Shown here piece after piece: positions 53,539 to 63,195 of a stretch of DNA of 64,000 bases. The notes below the pieces were generated by a model. The model did no database searches. It had not been told where the DNA came from and worked only from the letters and a program-made list of their open reading frames with translations. The stretch comes from Metabacillus schmidteae (lineage in GTDB: Bacteria; Bacillota; Bacilli; Bacillales; Bacillaceae). Numbering within the stretch: the first letter of the stretch is position 1; every line of letters starts with the position of its first letter. The position numbers and the translations under genes are program-made. The DNA lies in the NCBI RefSeq assembly GCF_903166545.1, contig NZ_CAESCH010000001.1, forward strand, positions 2,174,001 to 2,238,000, given 5' to 3'.

Positions 53539-54771
53539 TTAAAAAGCCCATGTTCCATTTCGGAAGATTGCTTCAATTGTTCCATCTTCTTTAATACCAT
53601 CAATATTCATGTCAGCAGAACCTATCATAAAGTCGACATGAGTAATACTAGAATTAACACCTACTTTTTCTAACTCTTCACGAGACATCTTTTTTCCACC
53701 TTCTACACAAAACGCATATCCATTTCCGATGGCTAAATGATTTGATGCATTTTCGTCAAAAAGTGTGTTGTAAAAAAGGATTCCTGACTGAGAGATAGGA
53801 GAATCATGTGAGACTAATGCGATTTCGCCTAAATAGTGTGATCCCTCGTCAGTTTCAACCAATTGCTTTAGAACCTCTTCACCTTTGTCTGCTTGTACGG
53901 ACACTATTCTTCCATTCTCAAACGTTAAAGAAAAATTATCGATTAAATTACCGCTATAGCTTAAAGGTTTCGTGCTTTGAACTACACCGTTTACTCCATT
54001 TCGTAATGGAACAGTAAAGACCTCTTCTGTTGGCATATTTGCCATGAAGAAGTTTCCTTTTTCATTTTCACTGCCAGCACCTACCCAAGTGTGAGTATCA
54101 TGAAGTTCAATAGTCAAATCTGTTCCTTTTGCTGTGTAGTGAAGCTTTTTATATTTTTTGCTATTTAGGTAATCAACTTTTGCATGTAGGTTGTCATTAT
54201 GCTGCTTCCAAGCAGCAACCGGATCTACCTGATCTATACGTGTAGTTTTGAAAATAGCTTCCCACAGCTTTTCAACTTGTTTGTCTTCATGTTCGTTTGG
54301 AAAGACTTTTTCTGCCCATTTTTTTGAGGCAGCAGCGATAACAGACCAACTTGCTTTATCAGCTTGAAGATAATTTCGATACTTCGAAAGAGCCATTCCT
54401 GCGGCTTTTGTTGAAGCAGCAATTCGCTTTGGATCAATACCGCTTAAAAGATCAGGATCAGATGAAATAATGGACATAAACGCACCATCATTTTCAGCTA
54501 ATGTTTCAAGACCTTTTGCTTTCCATTCAGGATAATCACTTAAGGATTCTTCTGAAGCAAGCTCAAAACGAGTTCGTGTGATGAATTCATCACTCCACTC
54601 AACATAAACATTTCGGGCTCCAGCTTCGTATGCTTTTTTTACAACTAAACGAACAAAATCAACTACTTCAATTGATGTGTTTATTGTTAAATTTTGGTTT
54701 GGTTGAATGTTAACTCCTACACGAACAGCCAAGTCCGCATATTTTTCCAAGCTACTTTGAAAATTTGACAA
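53539..54771 (-). CDS. ampS: M29-family metallo-aminopeptidase AmpS
   Basis: 410 residues, the usual AmpS length. Metal and catalytic motifs of family M29 are seen: DLTIELHDTHTWVGAGSENEKGNFF, NMPTEEVFTVP (first Glu), HYLGEIALV (second Glu), NHLAIGNGY (His, Tyr) and ITHVDFMIGSADMNIDG (His, Asp). It removes N-terminal amino acids from peptides in the cytoplasm. The start is TTG with AAGGAG 9 nt upstream. B. subtilis ampS also lies between ykpA and mreBH. Confidence 0.93.
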   Translation of the reverse strand: MSNFQSSLEKYADLAVRVGVNIQPNQNLTINTSIEVVDFVRLVVKKAYEAGARNVYVEWSDEFITRTRFELASEESLSDYPEWKAKGLETLAENDGAFMSIISSDPDLLSGIDPKRIAASTKAAGMALSKYRNYLQADKASWSVIAAASKKWAEKVFPNEHEDKQVEKLWEAIFKTTRIDQVDPVAAWKQHNDNLHAKVDYLNSKKYKKLHYTAKGTDLTIELHDTHTWVGAGSENEKGNFFMANMPTEEVFTVPLRNGVNGVVQSTKPLSYSGNLIDNFSLTFENGRIVSVQADKGEEVLKQLVETDEGSHYLGEIALVSHDSPISQSGILFYNTLFDENASNHLAIGNGYAFCVEGGKKMSREELEKVGVNSSITHVDFMIGSADMNIDGIKEDGTIEAIFRNGTWAF

Positions 54772-54934
54772 ACGTAAACACTCCTTCTATCAGGAAATAT
54801 AGATAACTTGAAACATCATATCGCTAATATTGTAACAAAACAATTCAATAGATGAAATAATAAGCCCTTACATAAGTTAAAATACTTTCAGTTGGGATGG
54901 AAAATGAATACAATAAAAGTAATGAGGTGATATC

Positions 54935-56101
54935 GTGAACTATTTGGATGAGCAATTTATAAAAACAACGAACCAGAGAAATTGGCTATTGAAAACAGAT
55001 AAGTTATCAAAAGAATTTGCCGAGCGAGCAGATTATTATGATCGAAATGGAGTATTTCCTTTTGAAAATTTTGATGCACTAAAAGAAGAAGGATATCTTC
55101 ATCTTACCATTCCAAAGGAATTTGGAGGACATGGAGTGAGTTTATATGAATTTCTTTTAGTACAGGAAAAGATTGCTCAAGGCGATGGTGCCACTGCTTT
55201 GTCTTTAGGTTGGCATTTAGGATTAATGATGCACTTACATGTGACTCAGAAATGGGATAAAGAGATTTATAAACGTGTTTGTCATGAGGTCATTTCAACT
55301 AAAGCACTAATTAATAGTGCTGCAACAGAACCTAATTCCGGAAGTCCAGCTAGAGGAGGAAAACCGGAGACAATCGCTGTTAAAGAAAATGGCCATTGGA
55401 TTATTAACGGGAAAAAAATCTTTACATCATTGGCGCCAGCTCTTCATTATTTCATTGTTCCTGCAACAATTGAAGAAACAGGTGAGATCGGTGACTTTCT
55501 TGTTCCTAGAAGTACAACAGGAGTCGTAATTGAGGAGACATGGGATACAGTAGGTATGCGTGCAACAAGAAGTGATGACCTTATTTTAACAAATGTTCAT
55601 CTTCCAGAGAATGCCCTAGTGGAGAGGAAAGAGAAGAAGGAGCGACCATCTGCTCAAGGTTGGCTTCTTCATATACCGGCTTGTTACATTGGAATCGCTC
55701 TGGCTGCGAGAAATGAAGCTGTAAGCTTTGCTAAAACTTATCAGCCGACAAGCCTGCCCCATCCTATAAAAGAAGTGCCAGAGGTAAGACGAAAGATCGC
55801 AGAAATAGATATTAAGCTAACCACTGCGAGGACCTTATTATATTCAACAGCTAATAAATGGGATGAAACACCTCAAGAGGAAAGAGGTAAATTAGCATAC
55901 GATTTAGCTGTAACAAAAACAGTTGTGACAAACACAGCGGTTGAAGTCGTGGACTTAGCGATGAGAATTGTTGGAGGCCAAAGTTTGTATTATTCAAATC
56001 CTCTTCAACGATATTATCGCGATGTAAGAGCAGGGTTACATAATCCACCTTCAGATGACATTACAAATAAAATTATAGGTGATAGAGCGTTTAGAGAATA
56101 A
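54935..56101 (+). CDS. Acyl-CoA dehydrogenase family protein
   Basis: 388 residues with the three domains of acyl-CoA dehydrogenases: N-terminal helical (1-115; GYLHLTIPKEFGGHGVSLYEF), middle beta (LINSAATEPNSGSPARGG, IINGKKIFTSLAPA) and C-terminal helical. The end carries DLAMRIVGGQSLYYSNPLQRYYRDVRAGLHNPP. It binds FAD; the substrate is not clear, and the form resembles NcnH/DszC-like oxidases as much as fatty acyl-CoA dehydrogenases. GTG 54935 follows GAGGTGATATC. No FadR box was seen. Confidence 0.88.
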   Translation: MNYLDEQFIKTTNQRNWLLKTDKLSKEFAERADYYDRNGVFPFENFDALKEEGYLHLTIPKEFGGHGVSLYEFLLVQEKIAQGDGATALSLGWHLGLMMHLHVTQKWDKEIYKRVCHEVISTKALINSAATEPNSGSPARGGKPETIAVKENGHWIINGKKIFTSLAPALHYFIVPATIEETGEIGDFLVPRSTTGVVIEETWDTVGMRATRSDDLILTNVHLPENALVERKEKKERPSAQGWLLHIPACYIGIALAARNEAVSFAKTYQPTSLPHPIKEVPEVRRKIAEIDIKLTTARTLLYSTANKWDETPQEERGKLAYDLAVTKTVVTNTAVEVVDLAMRIVGGQSLYYSNPLQRYYRDVRAGLHNPPSDDITNKIIGDRAFRE

Positions 56102-56105
56102 ATAA

Positions 56106-56156
56106 ACAAAGCATTCAAGAAGAGGTACCTAATTTCTACTTGAATGCTTTGTTTTA
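56106..56156 (+). terminator. Terminator of the acyl-CoA dehydrogenase gene
   Basis: ACAAAGCATTCAAG / CTTGAATGCTTTGT stem, TTTT. Confidence 0.88.
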
Positions 56157-56161
56157 TGTAT

Positions 56162-56428
56162 TTATATTTCATTCGCAAATGCGATGAAGTATACTACTGT
56201 TCCACCAAACATTAAGATTCCGATTACGTAAAGGTTAATAATGGATCCAATAACAGCCTTTTTAGTTATCATTGAAACAAATGAATAGGCGAATCCCAGT
56301 AACAATAGAATGACGAAGACCGGAATAGTATATGAGCCTCCCCATCCGCTAAAAAATAAAAACAAGGCAGTAATCGGAAACAAAAAGGGAAAGATATGTT
56401 GAATGGTGGATTTGTTATAAATAAACAT
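56162..56428 (-). CDS. Three-TM membrane protein paired with an exported peptide
   Basis: 88 residues with three hydrophobic helices (about 9-26, 30-52, 62-84). GAGG lies 10 nt before ATG 56428, 22 bp after the stop of the small exported peptide, so the two form an operon. The frame is open further upstream but would overlap the peptide gene. The family is not recognised. Confidence 0.65.
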   Translation of the reverse strand: MFIYNKSTIQHIFPFLFPITALFLFFSGWGGSYTIPVFVILLLLGFAYSFVSMITKKAVIGSIINLYVIGILMFGGTVVYFIAFANEI

Positions 56429-56450
56429 ACATTGTAAACCTCGCTTTTTC

Positions 56451-56588
56451 TTATTCGCTGACAGCTTGAACAACCTCATCATTTTCAGATGGGTTACCTG
56501 GCATATTTGCTAGTGAAACACTCATCCCCCCCATGATAATGACGGCTAATGTTAAACTGATAATAAAACGTCTACTTAAATCCTTCAC
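56451..56588 (-). CDS. ykpC: 45-residue exported peptide (YkpC-like)
   Basis: MKDLSRRF, a hydrophobic core of about 15 residues, then SVSLANMPGNPSENDEVVQAVSE. It looks like a signal peptide with a short acidic mature tail (cleavage perhaps after SLA). The start is GTG with a strong AAAGGAGG 7 nt upstream. Position between ampS and mreBH and the size match the small B. subtilis ykpC gene, from memory. The form recalls Phr-type secreted signalling peptides, but no rap gene is present. Confidence 0.65.
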   Translation of the reverse strand: MKDLSRRFIISLTLAVIIMGGMSVSLANMPGNPSENDEVVQAVSE

Positions 56589-56761
56589 TAATGTGCCTCC
56601 TTTGTACTCAAAAATTTAACGAAAAAACATAAGATATTGTTTCGGTTTTCCAGAATTTTTTATTACTGGTAAACCAGATATAATGTATTCACTAATAAAA
56701 GAATTGATGCAACTAAATTGTGAAGTTTGTGTAAAAAGTAAAAAAGAGGCTAATAGTTAGT

Positions 56762-56802
56762 AAAAAAAAAATTAAACCCACTTCTAAAATAGCAGGTTTA
56801 AT
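56762..56802 (-). terminator. Terminator of mreBH
   Basis: ATTAAACC / GGTTTAAT stem followed by nine T on the minus strand. Confidence 0.85.
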
Positions 56803-56840
56803 CCATTTGTCTCGTATAGGAAAGGCGCTTGCGCTTAGTT

Positions 56841-57851
56841 CTATTTCGCTGCTTTAAGTAATTTACTGATAACAGAAAGAGATCTACCAGTACCAATTGC
56901 AACAGATTCTAATGGGTTTGGAGCAATATGAACAGGAACAATCATTTCATTACTGACCCATTCTTGAAGTCCCTTCATGAGTGCTCCACCACCAGTTAAA
57001 ATGACACCTCTGTCTACAATATCTCCACTTAATTCAGGAGGGCAATCCTCCAGTGTTGCTCGAATAGCTTCTAATATGTGTAATAGTGACTCTTTCATTG
57101 CTTCTTGCATTTCTGTTGATGTGACAGTAATTGTTTTTGGAAGACCTGTCACTAAATCTCTACCTCTGATTTCCATTGATTCTTCTTCATGTTTGATTAA
57201 TGCATAGCCAATCTCCATTTTCATTTGTTCGGCTGTTCTTTCACCAATTAATAGATTGTAATGTTTACGAACATATTGAATGATATCCTCATCTAATTGA
57301 TCTCCGCCAATTCGAATGGAATGGCACGAAACGACACCGCCAAACGAAATAATCGCTACTTCAGTTGTTCCTCCGCCAATATCAACAATTACGTTTGCAA
57401 TCGGCTCATCAACAGGTAAATCAGCTCCTATGGCAGCAGCTACAGGTTCTTCTATTAAATGAACTTGTTTAGCTCCTGAGCTTCGAATTGCATCCTGTAT
57501 GGCTCTTCTTTCTACAGATGTTGCTCCAGAAGGAGTACATACGACTACTGTCGGCTTTCTTACAGACATTCCTAGTTTTTTAGATGCAATCTTCATAATC
57601 TGTTTTAACATATCAGTTGTAATATCGTAATCGGCGATAACACCATCCTTTAAGGGTCTAACAGCTACAATTTGCCCAGGTGTTTTTCCGATCATGCTTT
57701 TGGCTTCTGAACCAACAGCTAATACCTTTTTAGAAACAGTATCAATAGCTACTACAGATGGTTCATTGAGTACAATTCCTTTGTTCTTTGTATAAACGAG
57801 TATATTTGCTGTTCCTAGATCTATTCCAATTTCAGTTGTTGAAAACATTAT
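56841..57851 (-). CDS. mreBH: Rod-shape-determining actin homologue MreBH
   Basis: 336 residues, MreB/Mbl family: phosphate-1 [13 protein letters not shown], phosphate-2 [19 protein letters not shown], adenosine motif [14 protein letters not shown]. Polymerises under the membrane and guides lateral wall synthesis; B. subtilis MreBH directs the hydrolase LytE. ATG 57851 gives the family start [12 protein letters not shown]; the longer frame to 57872 contains the ribosome site AAGAGG. Symbol assigned from the neighbourhood as well as sequence. Confidence 0.93.
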   Translation of the reverse strand: MMFSTTEIGIDLGTANILVYTKNKGIVLNEPSVVAIDTVSKKVLAVGSEAKSMIGKTPGQIVAVRPLKDGVIADYDITTDMLKQIMKIASKKLGMSVRKPTVVVCTPSGATSVERRAIQDAIRSSGAKQVHLIEEPVAAAIGADLPVDEPIANVIVDIGGGTTEVAIISFGGVVSCHSIRIGGDQLDEDIIQYVRKHYNLLIGERTAEQMKMEIGYALIKHEEESMEIRGRDLVTGLPKTITVTSTEMQEAMKESLLHILEAIRATLEDCPPELSGDIVDRGVILTGGGALMKGLQEWVSNEMIVPVHIAPNPLESVAIGTGRSLSVISKLLKAAK

Positions 57852-58348
57852 ATAAAAACCTCTTTTCATCATTACTTATCTATAGAATTTGTAGAACTTT
57901 GCAGTTTTTTGGGGGCTTTTATCTAGTTGATAAGAGAACGTCACAGCTTTGTCATAAATGTAATATTTTCACCAGAATATTTTATAGAATAATATTCTTT
58001 AATAATGAAAAGCTTTAAAGCTAAAATATTTTAAAGCATGTGTGAAAGAATGAGTTTAACAGGTAATGGGATTCTTCTGTGTATTTTGAGTTAAAAATTC
58101 ATTGTGAGATAACCTGTCGGGATTATTGATATTAAAGTGATTTTTAGAGATTGTAAATATACTTATAATGACCTAGATAAATTTGGATATGTAGGGAAAA
58201 AGGACTTGTTTAAATTTTCAGAAAATAGAATCTTCGAACTATTTATTATATTTATATAAAGATTATAATAATGTTGTAGTTATTAATAGTTTAGTAGAAA
58301 CTTTTAGAATATGTCTAAAAGATTTCAACTTGAAGAAGGGGGATTTAA
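57852..58348. other. Divergent regulatory region mreBH - inhA
   Basis: About 500 bp without a gene. Near mreBH the minus strand holds GCCCCCAAAAAA (57906-57917), reminiscent of a sigma-I -35 (CCCCC plus A-run), but a CGAA-type -10 is not clear. Near inhA there is a CodY-like box and a TATAAT at 58264-58269 with a poor -35. Confidence 0.45.
58213..58227. promoter_or_regulatory. CodY box upstream of inhA
   Basis: AATTTTCAGAAAATA matches the CodY consensus AATTTTCWGAAAATT at 14 of 15 positions. It lies about 37 bp before the TATAAT at 58264, near the -35 region, so CodY could repress inhA in rich medium. Confidence 0.6.
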
Positions 58349-60757
58349 GTGAGGAAATTGAAAAGGGGTATTATGATCAGAAACAAGAGATGGAAAAAGG
58401 CACTGAAGATTACTGCTAGCTCGGTTGTTATGGGGGGGCTTTTATTTAGTACATATTTACCAAACGGTTCGAATGTGCAAGCAGTAAACAAGGTAGAAGA
58501 ATCCCCACCTATCGATTGGAACATTATTCCTGATGAAAGATTGGCAAACGCTTTAAAAGAACAAGGTGTGGTTTCGAAGAATGCTAATAGTCAACAAGTA
58601 AAAAATGCAGTAAAGAATTATGTTGAAAAGAAACAAGGTGAAAAGCCTGGTAAGGTCTCACAAAAACATGAAGAAGAAGTATTAATGGATAAGAAAACAA
58701 AAGATTTTCTTACAAAGCAAAAGGACAAGCTTGCTAAACAACTAAGCAAAGGTCATGAAAATTATAAAAAAGGTAAACCAAATGGTGCAGTAAAAGTAAA
58801 ATCAGCTGAGCAAGCTCCATACAATGAAGATGTCCGCACTGATAAAGTTCTTGTTCTTCTGACTGAATTTGAAAACTTCAAACATAATAATATCGAACAA
58901 GAAGAGGGATATATGTATGCTGATGACTTTAGCCGTGAGCATTATGAAAAGTTAATGTTTGGGGATAAAGAATTCAAATTATTCAACGGGGAGAAAGTGA
59001 AAACGTTTAAACAATATTATGAAGAACAATCAGGTGGAAGCTATACGGTTGATGGAACTGTCTCGGATTGGTTAACGGTACCGGGTAATGCAGCTGACTA
59101 TGGTGACGATAACCCTAGTGGAGGTCATGACAACCTTGATCCCCTTGGGCCACGTGATTTAGTAAAAGAAGCGTTAAATGCAGCAGTTGAATCCGGTATG
59201 GATTTATCTGAATATGATGAATTTGATCTTTATGATTTAGATGGTGATGGTAATCAAGCTGAACCAGACGGCTTAGTCGATCATCTTATGATAATTCATG
59301 CTGGCACAGGTCAAGAAGCAGGCGGTGGACAGCAAGGTGATGATGCTATTTGGTCTCATCGTTGGACATTAGATGGTGTATATTCTGTACCCGGATCTCA
59401 AGCGAAAGTAGACTACTGGGGCGGTGAAATGGCTGCTTTTGACTATACAATACAACCGGAAGATGGAGCAGTTGGTGTTTTTGCCCATGAATTTGGTCAT
59501 GATTTAGGACTGCCGGACGAATATGATACACAATATACAGGTCAAGGTGAACCTGTCGCTTCATGGTCAATAATGAGTGGCGGAAGCTGGAATGGTAATA
59601 TAGCTGGGACAGCACCAACTAGTTTTTCTCCCCAAAATAAGGAGTTCTTCCAAAAGACTATGGGAGGGAACTGGGCAAATATACTAGAAATAGATTATGA
59701 GGATGTTACGAAATTGGGTGTTGCCTCGTATATCGATCAAAGTGTAACAAAATCTAATAACCCTGGGATCGTAAAAGTAAATTTACCACAGAAAAACGTA
59801 AAAGGATTCCTGCCTGATGAAGCTGGTGGTGAAAAATACTACTACAGTACAAAGGGTGACGACCTTCACACAAATCTTGAAACACCTGTATTTGATTTGA
59901 CGAATGCAAAGACGGCAGAATTTAAGGCGTTACAATGGTTCGAAGTAGAATATGATTATGACTATGTTTATGTCAATGCTGTAACAAGCGATGGGCAAAC
60001 TGTGGAGTTGGACGTAATCGGAGATGAAAATACTGAAGACGGAATGGAAACAACAAAAGGTAACTGGGTTGAGAAAACATATGACCTTAGTCAATTTGCT
60101 GGTAAAAAAGTAAAACTAGTTTTCGAGTATGTAACTGACGGAGGTCTGGCTCCTGAAGGTTTTGCGCTTGATAATATTTCTGTATCTGCAAATGGCACGG
60201 AAATTTTCTCTGATGATGCTGAAGGACAAGAAAAAGTAACATTAGATGGATTTATTGTAACTAATGGTTACTCAAAAGCAAACAATTATTATTATCTTGA
60301 GTGGAGAAACTATGAAGGATCTGATAAAGCTTTAGCCTATTCTCGCGGAGCGGTATATAATACTGGATTACTCGTTTGGTACGGAGATGAAAGCTATACC
60401 GATAACTGGGTAGGAGTACATCCTGGACAAGGCTTCCTAGGTGTAGTTGATTCACATCCAGAGGCAGTATTCGGTCTATTAAATGGTCAAAAAACTGTTT
60501 CTCAAAGTACTCGTTATCAAATCGCTGATGCTGCGTTTTCTTTTGATAAAACCCCAGAATTCTTTGTAGATTCTCCAACTCGCGGAGCTTATGAGTTTGT
60601 AGGTTACAAAGGCGTGAAAAAGTTTGATGATTCAAATAGCTATATTGATTCTGCAATTCCGGATGCTGGTCGTATTGTTCCAAATCACGGCTTAAAGTTT
60701 GAAGTGATAGGCGAAGCAAAAGATAACTCGGCTGGTGCTGTATGGATTCATAAATAA
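58349..60757 (+). CDS. inhA: Immune inhibitor A, secreted M6 metalloprotease
   Basis: 802 residues: signal peptide (to about residue 46, ending VQA), propeptide (about 47-160), M6 zinc protease domain with [14 protein letters not shown] (zinc ligands His380 and His384, catalytic Glu381), then MAM/VEG-like beta domains to the C-terminus. The [13 protein letters not shown] stretch is a likely calcium site. It degrades host or competitor proteins outside the cell. The start GTG 58349 follows GAAGGGGGATTTAA; ATG 58373 is possible. Confidence 0.95.
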   Translation: MRKLKRGIMIRNKRWKKALKITASSVVMGGLLFSTYLPNGSNVQAVNKVEESPPIDWNIIPDERLANALKEQGVVSKNANSQQVKNAVKNYVEKKQGEKPGKVSQKHEEEVLMDKKTKDFLTKQKDKLAKQLSKGHENYKKGKPNGAVKVKSAEQAPYNEDVRTDKVLVLLTEFENFKHNNIEQEEGYMYADDFSREHYEKLMFGDKEFKLFNGEKVKTFKQYYEEQSGGSYTVDGTVSDWLTVPGNAADYGDDNPSGGHDNLDPLGPRDLVKEALNAAVESGMDLSEYDEFDLYDLDGDGNQAEPDGLVDHLMIIHAGTGQEAGGGQQGDDAIWSHRWTLDGVYSVPGSQAKVDYWGGEMAAFDYTIQPEDGAVGVFAHEFGHDLGLPDEYDTQYTGQGEPVASWSIMSGGSWNGNIAGTAPTSFSPQNKEFFQKTMGGNWANILEIDYEDVTKLGVASYIDQSVTKSNNPGIVKVNLPQKNVKGFLPDEAGGEKYYYSTKGDDLHTNLETPVFDLTNAKTAEFKALQWFEVEYDYDYVYVNAVTSDGQTVELDVIGDENTEDGMETTKGNWVEKTYDLSQFAGKKVKLVFEYVTDGGLAPEGFALDNISVSANGTEIFSDDAEGQEKVTLDGFIVTNGYSKANNYYYLEWRNYEGSDKALAYSRGAVYNTGLLVWYGDESYTDNWVGVHPGQGFLGVVDSHPEAVFGLLNGQKTVSQSTRYQIADAAFSFDKTPEFFVDSPTRGAYEFVGYKGVKKFDDSNSYIDSAIPDAGRIVPNHGLKFEVIGEAKDNSAGAVWIHK

Positions 60758-60762
60758 AATGT

Positions 60763-60810
60763 AAGCTAACTCATTCTCTTCTATATGAAGAGTAGTGAGT
60801 TAGCTTTTTT
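60763..60810 (+). terminator. Terminator of inhA
   Basis: AAGCTAACTCA / TGAGTTAGCTT stem with inner pairing and six T. Confidence 0.92.
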
Positions 60811-61005
60811 AGTGAAAAAAGAAAATTTATGTTTCTATAAGTAAATCTTAGAAGAAGAATATACCTGTTTTTTCTCCTTTTATATATAAAAATGGCATTT
60901 TTCCATTCAAAAAGAACAATTATACTAAAATTACGAGATATCATTCTCATGTTATACTTAGATTAATGTAAAAAAAGAAAGACCAATTAATACAAGGGTG
61001 ATAAG

Positions 61006-63141
61006 ATGTTTCAAAAAGCAGAAGAATATTTAAAAGAATATTTTGGGTATACCTCTTTTCGAAAGGGACAAGAGGATATTATAAGAAGTTTATTAACAGG
61101 TAACGATACATTGGCTATTATGCCTACTGGTGGAGGAAAGTCAATCTGTTATCAAGTTCCGGCATTAATACTTGAAGGGATCACGATTGTCATATCTCCG
61201 TTAATTTCACTTATGAAAGATCAGGTAGACGCACTATCGAGTGTTGGTATTTCTTCTACTTTTATTAATAGTAGTTTATCTGCATATGAACTGAATGAAA
61301 GAATGAATGAACTGGGCGAAGGGGCATATAAAATCTTATATATTGCTCCGGAGAGACTAGAATCTAACTTATTTCGAGAACTACTTGTTTCACTTCCGAT
61401 TTCCATGGTAGCGATTGATGAGGCGCATTGTATTTCACAGTGGGGACATGATTTTCGACCAAGCTATAGATCAATAAAGTCAATGATTGCATTACTTCCA
61501 GAAAAACCATTAGTTGTCGCTTTAACCGCTACTGCAACAAAGGAAGTAACAGCGGATATCTGTGAATTGTTGGATTTAAGACAGGAACATACATTTATAA
61601 CTGGTTTTACAAGGGATAATTTAACATTTAATGTAGTAAAAGGTGAAAATAAAAGGGATTTTATTTTGAGATATGTAAAAGCAAATCCTAGTGAACAAGG
61701 CATTATATATGCAGCAACCCGTAAGGAAGTTGATGATTTATCAAATTTTTTAGAGAAAAGCGGTATAGAATGCGGTAAATATCATGCTGGTATGTCTGAA
61801 CATGCTAGAGCGGAGCAGCAGGATCGATTCTTGTATGACGAATACCAGGTTATGATCGCAACAAATGCCTTCGGAATGGGAATCAATAAATCTAATGTCC
61901 GTTATGTGATACACCATAACCTACCTAAAAATATTGAAGCATACTATCAAGAAGCTGGACGTGCGGGAAGAGATGGTGAACCAAGTGAATGCTTTATCTT
62001 ATTTGCGGGACAAGATATACAGCTTCAGAAGTTTTTAATTGAACAATCTAACCTTAATCATGACAAAAAGATGCATGAATATCAAAAGCTTCAGCAAATG
62101 GTGGATCTCTGTCATACAGAAAAGTGTATCCAGTCCTATATTGTCGAATATTTCGGAGAAAAAATTCCTGAAGTGGATTGTGGGAAATGCATGAATTGTC
62201 GTGATACACGTACTAAGATTGAAGTGACTCAGGATGCCCTTATGGTTTTTTCTTGTGTAAAAAGGATGAACGAGAAATTTGGAAAAACTTTAGTTGCCCA
62301 AGTTTTAAAAGGGTCGAATAATAAAAGAATTGCTCAATTTAATTTTCAAAAACTTTCCACTTATGGACTAATGAAAAATAAAACAGAAAAGCAAATTGTT
62401 GATTTTATTGATTTTTTAATTGCTGAAGGTTATTTGTCATTAACAAATGCTCAATATCCTATATTACAGCTTACGAATAAAGCAATGGAGATATTGGTGG
62501 AGAAAAAACAAGTGTTCAAAAAAGAGCAAATGACTGTTCAGGCTATCCAAGTAAATGATGAATTATTTGATAAGTTAAAAATGATAAGGAGAGAGCTTGC
62601 ATCAGAATTAGGTGTACCACCATATATTATTTTTTCGGACAGTAGCTTAAAAGATATGAGTACTAAATGCCCAACAAATGATCATGAATTTTTAGAAGTC
62701 AAAGGTGTTGCACAGACAAAATTAGAACGCTATGGGGAAACATTTATTTCTGCTATATGTGATTATGTAAAGGTGGAAAGGTCTCAAACTAATAATAAAG
62801 TTACTAGCAAAACAATAAGTGAAAATCCTGATAAAACCCCAAGTCATCTTCAAACATTTCAATTGTTTAATGACAACTTCACGATTAAACAAATTGTCAA
62901 ACAGCGAGGTATAACAGAAATCACAGTTCAAAATCATATCATTCGTGCTATTGAAGAGGGGCTATCAATTAATTGGTCAAGGATTATTACAAGTGAGCAA
63001 GAAAGAGTAATAACAGATAAAATTCAAGAAATCGGGGGAGATCTATTAAAGCCATTAAAGGAAAATTTACCGAATGAAATCGATTATTTTCAAATTAAAG
63101 CTGTGATTTGTAAACTTCGAATGGAAGAGATCATAAATTAA
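61006..63141 (+). CDS. recQ: ATP-dependent DNA helicase RecQ
   Basis: 711 residues. Superfamily 2 helicase motifs: MPTGGGKS (I), TATATK (III), DEAH (II), [12 protein letters not shown] (VI). Then a zinc-binding RQC part with C-x-K-C-x2-C (CGKCMNC), a winged helix, an HRDC domain (about 515-595; [21 protein letters not shown]) and an extra C-terminal HTH-type domain (about 615-711; [29 protein letters not shown]). It unwinds DNA 3'-5' during repair. AAGGGTGATAAG precedes the ATG. Confidence 0.94.
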   Translation: MFQKAEEYLKEYFGYTSFRKGQEDIIRSLLTGNDTLAIMPTGGGKSICYQVPALILEGITIVISPLISLMKDQVDALSSVGISSTFINSSLSAYELNERMNELGEGAYKILYIAPERLESNLFRELLVSLPISMVAIDEAHCISQWGHDFRPSYRSIKSMIALLPEKPLVVALTATATKEVTADICELLDLRQEHTFITGFTRDNLTFNVVKGENKRDFILRYVKANPSEQGIIYAATRKEVDDLSNFLEKSGIECGKYHAGMSEHARAEQQDRFLYDEYQVMIATNAFGMGINKSNVRYVIHHNLPKNIEAYYQEAGRAGRDGEPSECFILFAGQDIQLQKFLIEQSNLNHDKKMHEYQKLQQMVDLCHTEKCIQSYIVEYFGEKIPEVDCGKCMNCRDTRTKIEVTQDALMVFSCVKRMNEKFGKTLVAQVLKGSNNKRIAQFNFQKLSTYGLMKNKTEKQIVDFIDFLIAEGYLSLTNAQYPILQLTNKAMEILVEKKQVFKKEQMTVQAIQVNDELFDKLKMIRRELASELGVPPYIIFSDSSLKDMSTKCPTNDHEFLEVKGVAQTKLERYGETFISAICDYVKVERSQTNNKVTSKTISENPDKTPSHLQTFQLFNDNFTIKQIVKQRGITEITVQNHIIRAIEEGLSINWSRIITSEQERVITDKIQEIGGDLLKPLKENLPNEIDYFQIKAVICKLRMEEIIN

Positions 63142-63144
63142 TAA

Positions 63145-63195
63145 CTACGCACATCTAGTTCACTGTATGGAAAACAATAGATGTGCGTATTTTTT
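63145..63195 (+). terminator. Terminator of recQ
   Basis: TACGCACATCTA / TAGATGTGCGTA stem with T-run, between convergent genes. Confidence 0.9.

Noticed and set aside
60261..60719. 152-codon antisense frame inside inhA
   Set aside because: Shadow of the C-terminal inhA coding sequence; Leu/His/Gln-rich nonsense composition.
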